Source: Acidobacteriota bacterium (lineage in GTDB: Bacteria > Acidobacteriota > Terriglobia > UBA7540). From it: a stretch of 9,709 bases of DNA. A program made the position numbers and the translations under genes. A model generated the notes under the pieces. That model did no database searches. It was not told the DNA's origin and saw only the letters and a list, made by a program, of their open reading frames with translations. The stretch's first letter is position 1, and the number at the start of each line of letters is the position of its first letter. The stretch covers positions 1-9,709 of the forward strand of contig PMYF01000432.1 of the NCBI GenBank assembly GCA_003171295.1, in the 5' to 3' direction. Of this stretch, positions 5,738 through 9,709 are shown in pieces.

Positions 5738-6874
5738 TTATTCCCCGCCCGGCTTCGCCTCCGAGCCTTGCATTCCCTTGAACTGCGACATGACTCTCTT
5801 CGTGAAATCCCGCTCGGCTTTTTCCACGTCCACCAGCTTGTTCCAGCTTTCCATGTCCACCAGAGCCTTAATCGCCTTATCCAGCCGCCGCCGCAGTTCC
5901 TTCGGCGGCAGGGCATCAAGTTCGATACAGTCCGGCCCGTGCGCCAGCACGAACCCCGGAGTGCGCGAGTCCGTATTCTTGACGCGCAACGGAGGCAGTC
6001 GGAACTCCCGGATGTCTTCCGGAAGGATGGCTAGACGGCGCATGATGAACAGCAGCCCGGCCGTCTTCGGATCGAGCTTGAGATACCGGCAGGCCAGCCG
6101 GAACTCGATCTTGCTTTCGTCGCATTCGTCTTCGGTGGCGTCCGCATCGGGATGCGCCGCGAGCCAGCGTTCGGCGATTCTCTCAGCCCGCGCGCGAAAC
6201 TTAGTCATCAATTCCCACCCGGGTTTGGGAAGGCGGCCGTAAACGCTGCCTTGCCGCAGACTCCAGGCGTCGACCGTGTACGGACTGATCCGCGCGCGAT
6301 AGTCCGCGACCATGCCGCTTTCAATCCGCTTCCCCACGTCACGCTGAATATCCACGCCGCTTGGGTCCCAATCGCCCAGATATAGGATCGTCACTTCCTT
6401 CTTGTCCCTCAACGCGTCCGAACAGGCCACGCCAATATCATGCGCCCGGGTCTTCGAGGCGAACCCGCGCAGCGTGTAAATCGTTACACCCCACTTTTTC
6501 GCCACGGGTTCGATCGAGCCCGTGATGGTGTCCTTCTCGGCCAGGATGAAAACACACTTGGGCTGCTGTGACCAAAAATCCCGGCGATAGGCTTCGGCCA
6601 CGGTTTCACCGTATTCCGCAAGCCCGTCCCAGCCGCTGTGGCTGTACACCGGGCGCGAGCGGTCGGCGATCCATTCCCAGGGAATCTCGCCACGCTCACG
6701 CGCCTGCCCGACGTGGTCAATCACTCGTTTGTAAGCGCGCTGTTCATTGCGGATCAACTCGATGCTCACCAGCCGGTAGAAGAGCTGGCGCACCGTCATG
6801 GGCCATTCGGCCTCAAGAATGCCGTAGGCCGCCTCGATCAGCCGCTTCGTTTCATCGTGAATCCCTCGTCCCAT
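5738..6874 (-). CDS. Topoisomerase VI subunit A/Spo11-like protein with Toprim domain (orphan, Mini-A type)
   Basis: This is a 378-aa protein. The N-terminal region (about 1-75) resembles the winged-helix domain of Spo11/Topo VI A: MTVRQLFYRLVS (26-37) would place the DNA-cleaving tyrosine at Y33, followed by AYKRVIDHVGQARERGEIPW. A Toprim domain follows: VFILAEKD (108-115) supplies the metal-binding glutamate E113, and YLGDWDPSG (165-173) supplies the D168-x-D170 pair. The C-terminal 200 residues are charged and not recognised. No B (ATPase) subunit gene is present in the window. Orphan A-like proteins of this layout have been described from phages, plasmids and integrated elements and called Mini-A. 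Activity is inferred only: DNA nicking or cleavage in replication, resolution or recombination. ATG 6874 was chosen over the TTG at 6880 because AAAGGGG ends 9 nt before it. A perfect 12-bp inverted repeat lies immediately upstream. Confidence 0.75.
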   Translation of the reverse strand: MGRGIHDETKRLIEAAYGILEAEWPMTVRQLFYRLVSIELIRNEQRAYKRVIDHVGQARERGEIPWEWIADRSRPVYSHSGWDGLAEYGETVAEAYRRDFWSQQPKCVFILAEKDTITGSIEPVAKKWGVTIYTLRGFASKTRAHDIGVACSDALRDKKEVTILYLGDWDPSGVDIQRDVGKRIESGMVADYRARISPYTVDAWSLRQGSVYGRLPKPGWELMTKFRARAERIAERWLAAHPDADATEDECDESKIEFRLACRYLKLDPKTAGLLFIMRRLAILPEDIREFRLPPLRVKNTDSRTPGFVLAHGPDCIELDALPPKELRRRLDKAIKALVDMESWNKLVDVEKAERDFTKRVMSQFKGMQGSEAKPGGE

Positions 6875-6887
6875 TTTCAAAACCCCT

Positions 6888-6917
6888 TTCTATTTCCGGT
6901 CTAAGCCGGAAATAGAA
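6888..6917. promoter_or_regulatory. Perfect 12-bp inverted repeat at the Topo VI A-like gene start
   Basis: TTCTATTTCCGG (6888-6899) is inverted as CCGGAAATAGAA (6906-6917) with a 6-nt spacer. It ends 14 nt before the ATG at 6874, directly against the ribosome binding site. It could be an operator for an autoregulator, a hairpin in the mRNA leader controlling access to the ribosome binding site, or a recognition site for the element's own DNA enzymes. No T-tract follows in the direction of transcription, so it is unlikely to be a terminator. Confidence 0.6.
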
Positions 6918-7262
6918 TTCTCTCCGGCCCGGTGGCCGCCTCCAGACAAAGTCCGATCTTTCTTTAAGCCAACTGGCCCTCCTGCCCTTGGCCTCTACCC
7001 GTGGTGCTCTGGAGAAGTGAAACGGTAGTCCAGGCAGCAGATCGGCTGGAAAAGCCCCAGGTGAGTCACCCGACAACGTTCGGCCGCGGGACCGGACTCG
7101 TTGCTCGACAAGACAGCGCCCCGTTGGCGTCGGTGGCCTGACCTGGGCCGTCGCAGAGTCCAGCTCGCGCCGGTCTCTTTGCGGCCTTACAAGGCTCCCC
7201 GAAGTCCTGTGCTGGCGTGTTCAACGCACTCACCTTCGAAACCATTGCCTACCCCGCTGCAA

Positions 7263-7316
7263 GCGAAGGCCGAAATCGCAGAACTTCCCGTCTAGCGCTG
7301 CGCCTTCGGTCTTCGC
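7263..7316. repeat. Imperfect 12-bp inverted repeat
   Basis: GCGAAGGCCGAA (7263-7274) pairs with TTCGGTCTTCGC (7305-7316), with 11 of 12 positions complementary; the single mismatch is a G-U wobble in plus-strand RNA. The spacer is 30 nt. Together with the next hairpins it forms a run of potential RNA structure. Confidence 0.45.
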
Positions 7317-7339
7317 GTTCTGGCGATCACTCTCATTGT

Positions 7340-7376
7340 CGCCGGAGGCGGAGCGAGTCCGAGGCTCCGGCGTTTT
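7340..7376 (+). terminator. Extended GC hairpin followed by TTTT
   Basis: CGCCGGAG (7340-7347) pairs with CTCCGGCG (7365-7372), with an inner CGGA/TCCG stem and a 5-nt loop. On the plus strand it is followed directly by TTTT (7373-7376), the form of an intrinsic terminator. No plus-strand gene lies upstream, so its substrate is unclear; it could instead be part of the larger structured region. Confidence 0.4.
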
Positions 7377-7439
7377 GAGAGCGCACTTGACCTGAGACGA
7401 GTCGTTGAGTTATGGTGGGACTGGGTCAAGCGCGCTCTC
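7377..7439. repeat. Imperfect 16-bp inverted repeat
   Basis: GAGAGCGCACTTGACC (7377-7392) is inverted as GGTCAAGCGCGCTCTC (7424-7439), matching at 15 of 16 positions; the mismatch becomes a U-G wobble in minus-strand RNA. The 31-nt spacer contains a small ACGA-G-TCGT palindrome. The length is unusual for chance, and suggests either a structured RNA or the ends of a very small repeat element. Confidence 0.55.
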
Positions 7440-7456
7440 CTGGTGCTCTTGGTGCT

Positions 7457-7476
7457 CGGCACCTTCCCTGGTGCCG
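7457..7476. repeat. 7-bp hairpin
   Basis: CGGCACC (7457-7463) pairs with GGTGCCG (7470-7476) around a TTCCCT loop, followed on the plus strand by TTAATTTCCCTTT. It resembles a weak plus-strand intrinsic terminator, although no plus-strand gene precedes it. Confidence 0.35.
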
Positions 7477-7499
7477 TTAATTTCCCTTTCACAGAATTA

Positions 7500-7528
7500 A
7501 CTCCGGCTGGCCGTCCACCAGCCGGAGT
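7500..7528 (-). terminator. Terminator-like hairpin after the excisionase-like gene
   Basis: ACTCCGGCTGG (7500-7510) and CCAGCCGGAGT (7518-7528) form an 11-bp perfect stem with a 7-nt loop, starting 21 nt past the stop of the minus-strand excisionase-like gene. In that direction it is followed by TTAATTCT, a moderate T-rich tail. It probably ends the short excisionase transcript and separates it from the Topo VI A-like operon. Confidence 0.55.
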
Positions 7529-7549
7529 CTGTCTCTGCTCGTGCCGTAC

Positions 7550-7762
7550 TTACAGCCCTTCGCTCAAGACGCGCTCGACCTCAGCGGCCGGAACAAGCAG
7601 CCGCTTTCCGAAGCGGATCGTTCTGAGCCGGCCATCCGATGACGCCCGCCATGCTGTGTCATAAGAGACCCCCAGCGACTTTGCGAATTCCCGCATCGTC
7701 TCCGCGCGCCGCACGACCGGTGCGTCCTTTTGATTCGCGTCAGCCTGAATCGGCTTGCTCAT
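7550..7762 (-). CDS. Excisionase-like small helix-turn-helix protein (MerR-type fold)
   Basis: This is a 70-aa protein. Residues 21-45 (ETMREFAKSLGVSYDTAWRA ...) form the helix-turn-helix, and IRFGKRLLVPAAEVERVL (49-66) is the wing and final helix shared by excisionase-family DNA-binding proteins, where a basic wing inserts in the minor groove. The length is typical. The ATG at 7762 has GGGAG 6 nt upstream, so it is preferred over the longer frame starting at 7795. It is divergently placed to the zinc-finger/integrase operon, with an 80-nt shared control region, which fits a directionality factor and possible repressor of the integrase operon. Related folds also occur in simple transcription regulators, so excision activity is an inference from context. 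Confidence 0.75.
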   Translation of the reverse strand: MSKPIQADANQKDAPVVRRAETMREFAKSLGVSYDTAWRASSDGRLRTIRFGKRLLVPAAEVERVLSEGL

Positions 7763-7788
7763 ACATACTCCCTTCTGCTTCTTTCCGC

Positions 7789-7817
7789 TTGACACGCGGG
7801 CGACGTACGCATATATT
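7789..7817 (+). promoter_or_regulatory. Near-consensus sigma70 promoter for the zinc-finger/integrase operon
   Basis: TTGACA (7789-7794), a 17-nt spacer and TATATT (7812-7817) give a perfect -35, ideal spacing and a strong -10. The expected transcription start is near 7824, leaving a leader of about 20 nt with AGGAG before the ATG at 7843. The region sits between divergent genes and is wrapped by inverted repeats, so it is probably repressed by an element protein. Confidence 0.75.
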
Positions 7818-7847
7818 CGCCAGCGTGTGACAACAGGAGCGTATGTC
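7802..7847. promoter_or_regulatory. Inverted-repeat operator candidates in the divergent promoter
   Basis: GACGTACGC (7802-7810) recurs inverted as GCGTATGTC (7839-7847), 8 of 9 positions, flanking the -10 and transcription start. ACACGC (7792-7797) also recurs inverted as GCGTGT (7823-7828), and GGCGA/TCGCC lies inside. These nested arms around one promoter suggest binding sites for the excisionase-like protein or the zinc-finger protein. Confidence 0.4.
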
Positions 7848-8475
7848 TTCTGTACTATCCTGTCAACAGCATAGGCCGCGTCCGGGTGACTTTATGAACT
7901 CACTCCCAAAACACCGCCTCAACACTCTTGTCAGTAAAATCAAGGTTGACACCGCAGATAAGTTCCTTGAGGAATTGCTTAACTTGGATGTTATGGACGT
8001 GCCCGCTCTTGAGCGATTCATCCGCCGGTTTCGTCACCTTTTGCCAGCACCCGGCCCGAACCGCGCAATGAACCCGAACCTCGAAACTGGCGTGCTCAAC
8101 TGGCAAGCCCGTCTCCGCGCTGCCTGGCGTCAGCCGACGCCGCTCGGCCGTGAGGTGTTATTGCTCGGCATCATCGCTTCGCATTTGGCTTCACCAGAAG
8201 ATCAGGCGCACCCCGACGCCTACGCCGCTGTGCTGATGCGAGCCCTGCACCTCGTCGGTCGCATGAGGATCTGCAAGAGGAAAGATTGCCAGACTCCTTA
8301 CTACATCTGGTCCCCGAAGCGCCGGAATTATTGCAGCGACGTTTGCGCCCGCGAAGCCCAACGGGCGTTCAAGTTGAATTGGTGGCGGAAGGATGGGCCG
8401 GAGTGGCAAAGAAAGCGCCGGGCGAAGGCCAAGCGCTTGAAAAAATCTCAGGGAAAACGAAAGGGAGGGAAATAA
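7843..8475 (+). CDS. CGNR-like zinc-finger protein upstream of integrase
   Basis: This is a 210-aa protein. A helical N-terminal region (about 20-140) of unknown function is followed by a four-cysteine zinc site: C144-x4-C149 and C164-x3-C168, with the pattern KRRNYCSDVCAREAQRAF. This resembles the CGNR-type zinc finger (C-x-x-x-x-C ... YCS-x-x-C) thought to bind DNA. The last 35 residues are extremely Lys/Arg-rich and end KGGK. The start ATG at 7843 follows AGGAG by only 3 nt; an alternative in-frame ATG lies at 7894 without a better ribosome binding site. The stop is 1 nt before the integrase ATG, so the two are one operon. It probably regulates or assists the integrase; no enzymatic motif is seen. 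Confidence 0.7.
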   Translation: MSSVLSCQQHRPRPGDFMNSLPKHRLNTLVSKIKVDTADKFLEELLNLDVMDVPALERFIRRFRHLLPAPGPNRAMNPNLETGVLNWQARLRAAWRQPTPLGREVLLLGIIASHLASPEDQAHPDAYAAVLMRALHLVGRMRICKRKDCQTPYYIWSPKRRNYCSDVCAREAQRAFKLNWWRKDGPEWQRKRRAKAKRLKKSQGKRKGGK

Positions 8476-8476
8476 G

Positions 8477-9700
8477 ATGGCACTCTACAAACGAGCCGAG
8501 ACGTACTGGACGGATTTCATGCTTCAGGACGGCCGCCGATTCCGCCTTTCGCTTGGAACGACCGACCGCCGCGAAGCCACCCAGAGAGAACGCGACAAGG
8601 TGGCCGAGGCTAAAGACGGCAAGATCGTTCCGCGCGTCGAACCCCTCGCCAAGATGACTCTGGAGAAAGCTGTTGATGCCTACATGGAGAAGGTCCGAAA
8701 CGGCTCTCGACGGGTTGCTTCCAAGCAGAGGATCTTAGCCGAAAACAGTATTACAAGTGAGCGGGACCGGCTCAGAAGAGTGGTCAAGCTACTGGGTGAT
8801 CGGCCCGTCCGCAAGATCACCGCGGAAGAAATCGACGCCTATATGGCCAAGCGGAAGGATGCGGGAATCTCACCGCGTACCATAGGTATGGAACTCTCCG
8901 CGTTGCGCCGAGTCCTGAAAGAAGCCAGGGTATGGAAGAGGCTCCAGGACGTGATTGAACTGCCTACACAGGAAGCCTCAAGTATCGGGCGCGCGCTCAC
9001 CGAAGAAGAGAAGAACCGTTTGCTTCAAACCGCCGCGACGAAGCCGGAATGGGCCGTCGCTCGCTTGGCCATGACGCTCTCGCTCAATACCACAATGCGA
9101 GGATGCGAGATCAAGGGTTTGCGCTGGCAGGACATTGACTTCCTGGAGCGCACCTTGACAGTTCGCCGAAGCAAAACCGCCAAGGGGTTGCGCCCCCTTC
9201 CCTTGAATGAGGCTGCCTGGGATTCGATGTTGGAATTGAGAAAGCGGGGCAAGACGCTCTTCGGTGACAGCCTATCGCCCGACTGGTACGTCTTCCCACA
9301 CGCCGAAGGCTTTCAACCGCCAGACCCGACAAAGCCCATGAAAGGGTGGCGTTCGGCCTGGAGGCGCCTGACCAAAGCCGCCGGGCTCCAAGGTTTTCGC
9401 TTCCATGATTGCCGACACCAGGCGATAACCGAACTGAGCGAAAACGGGGAAGCTGATATGACGATTCTCGCTCTGGCGGGCCACGTCTCCAGACGCATGA
9501 TCGAATACTACTCTCACATCCGCCAGCAGGCCAAGCGGAATGCCCTCGATAAGCTGTGCAAAGGCCTCTCTCCGAGGGGGGTTATGTCACAAACTCACGT
9601 CACAATCGAGGCTAAGCCGATACCGGCGCTCCCGCAAGTCATTGAAAAAGAAGGAATGGGGTTGGTGGACCTGGTGGGGTTCGAACCCACGACCTCATGA
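8477..9700 (+). CDS. int: Tyrosine recombinase/integrase of the element
   Basis: This 407-aa phage-type integrase catalyses site-specific recombination between the element and tRNA-Ala. The N-terminus (1-55) looks like an arm-binding domain, and 60-155 is the SAM-like core-binding domain (LEKAVDAYM ... ISPRTIGMELSALRRVLKEA). The catalytic residues are all visible: R208 (TTMRGCEIKGLRW), K233 (RRSKTAKG), H310 and R313 (FHDCRH), H336 (AGHVS) and nucleophile Y345 (RMIEYYSHI). The start has GGGAGG 8 nt upstream and directly follows the zinc-finger stop. The last 12 or so residues (VDLVGFEPTTS) are encoded by the complement of the tRNA 3' half, a common sign that the attachment site overlaps the integrase 3' end. 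Complete and probably active. Confidence 0.95.
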   Translation: MALYKRAETYWTDFMLQDGRRFRLSLGTTDRREATQRERDKVAEAKDGKIVPRVEPLAKMTLEKAVDAYMEKVRNGSRRVASKQRILAENSITSERDRLRRVVKLLGDRPVRKITAEEIDAYMAKRKDAGISPRTIGMELSALRRVLKEARVWKRLQDVIELPTQEASSIGRALTEEEKNRLLQTAATKPEWAVARLAMTLSLNTTMRGCEIKGLRWQDIDFLERTLTVRRSKTAKGLRPLPLNEAAWDSMLELRKRGKTLFGDSLSPDWYVFPHAEGFQPPDPTKPMKGWRSAWRRLTKAAGLQGFRFHDCRHQAITELSENGEADMTILALAGHVSRRMIEYYSHIRQQAKRNALDKLCKGLSPRGVMSQTHVTIEAKPIPALPQVIEKEGMGLVDLVGFEPTTS

Positions 9701-9709
9701 CTGCCAGTC
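9663..9709 (-). tRNA. tRNA-Ala(GGC), 3' 47 nt (5' part outside the window)
   Basis: The minus strand shows an encoded CCA end (9665-9663), discriminator A, acceptor strand CAGGTCC, a T-arm GTGGG-TTCGAAC-CCCAC, variable loop AGGTC, 3' anticodon stem TCATG and loop CTGGCAG, which gives anticodon GGC after U33. The predicted 5' partners (GGACCTG acceptor and CATGA stem) lie beyond the window; the last two visible bases, G and A, already match the expected anticodon stem. The layout closely follows bacterial tRNA-Ala(GGC). Whether the 5' half is intact cannot be seen. Confidence 0.8.
9663..9709. other. Probable attachment site (attL/attR) of the element in tRNA-Ala
   Basis: The integrase gene runs into the tRNA 3' half, with both 3' ends converging. 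This is the standard arrangement for elements that integrate in a tRNA gene and restore its 3' end. The core probably spans from the anticodon loop to the CCA end. No second copy of this sequence is found elsewhere in the window, so the other att site is beyond position 1. Confidence 0.65.

Larger units (their letters stand above)
6918..7499. other. Long non-coding stretch, rich in inverted repeats
   Basis: No credible gene is seen in these about 580 nt. The short frames present (for example minus 7076-6852 and minus 7492-7292) are Arg/Pro/Ser-rich, lack good ribosome binding sites and look like chance frames in GC-rich DNA. The right half holds several inverted repeats listed separately. A short palindrome GGTGAGTCACC occurs at 7060-7070. 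The promoter for the minus-strand operon should lie in the left half, but no near-consensus -35/-10 pair is visible. The stretch may hold a structured RNA, a control region or a small non-autonomous repeat element. Confidence 0.5.
443..9709. mobile_element. Phage-derived integrated element (integrase-proximal part)
   Basis: Integrase, excisionase-like gene, tRNA attachment site, terminase small and large subunits, ParB and methyltransferase-like genes mark this as a prophage or a phage-related island. No capsid, portal, tail, lysis or replication-initiator gene is present. The left boundary is not in the window; the IS630 copy at the left edge may be inside the element or at its disrupted end. 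Confidence 0.7.

Noticed and set aside
5574..6242. 222-aa open frame on the plus strand
   Set aside because: It is antisense to the Topo VI A-like gene and the 55-aa gene; the product is Ser/Arg/Pro-rich with no recognisable domain, whereas the minus-strand frames have motifs and ribosome binding sites.
6852..7076. 74-aa minus-strand frame overlapping the Topo VI A-like start
   Set aside because: It would use TTG without a good ribosome binding site, reads through the palindrome at 6888-6917, and the product is Arg/Pro-rich without domain features.
7292..7492. 66-aa minus-strand frame across the inverted-repeat region
   Set aside because: It is extremely Arg/Ser/Thr/Pro-rich and runs through several hairpins, as expected from a non-coding repeat-rich stretch.
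7263..7528. CRISPR array
   Set aside because: The repeats are inverted and all different in sequence; there is no regularly spaced direct repeat and no cas gene.
9663..9709. tRNA-Met, reading CAT as the anticodon
   Set aside because: Using CAT leaves too few bases for the 3' anticodon stem and variable loop before the T-arm; the GGC reading gives a normal 7-nt loop, 5-nt stem and 5-nt variable loop.

Overview
The window is bacterial DNA of moderately high GC (roughly 55-60% by eye). It carries the integrase-proximal end of a phage-derived integrated element. The right edge is the 3' part of a tRNA-Ala(GGC) gene on the minus strand, and the tyrosine integrase reads straight into it. The left edge is the first 16 codons of an IS630-family transposase that points out of the window. 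I see no strong phylum marker. The mixture of IS630, CCA-encoding tRNA and gene style would fit a soil or freshwater Verrucomicrobia/Planctomycetes/Acidobacteria-type host, but this is a weak guess.

Layout. (1) 1-442: start of the IS630 transposase (minus), then about 380 nt of mostly non-coding DNA holding a 9-bp GC hairpin and perhaps one tiny ORF. (2) 443-4841, plus strand: a tightly overlapping operon made of a methyltransferase-like protein with a possible Mom-like C-terminal half, a ParB-domain protein, a probable terminase small subunit and a complete terminase large subunit with an extra C-terminal zinc ribbon. (3) 4838-4928: the phage module stops abruptly after a 26-codon remnant; no portal, protease, capsid or tail gene follows. 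(4) 6874-4929, minus strand: a Spo11/topoisomerase VI subunit A-like protein (orphan A subunit, 'Mini-A' type) followed by two small coiled-coil genes, one of 55 aa and one of 78 aa, coupled by a GTGA overlap, and an unrecognised 96-aa ORF. (5) 6875-7549: a non-coding stretch with a dense series of inverted repeats. (6) 7550-9709: a divergent control region with an excisionase-like gene (minus) facing a zinc-finger gene plus integrase operon (plus) driven by a near-consensus sigma70 promoter, ending in the tRNA attachment site.

How it may work together. Int and the Xis-like protein would move the element in and out of tRNA-Ala. The terminase pair would cut and package DNA, and the methyltransferase/Mom-like protein with the ParB protein would modify or manage the DNA just before packaging. 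The Topo VI A-like protein may act on element topology, replication or recombination. Because the packaging motor is intact but no capsid gene is present in the window, the element is either a prophage with an internal deletion or a satellite-like element that carries its own terminase. The window cannot separate these, because the left end of the element is outside it.
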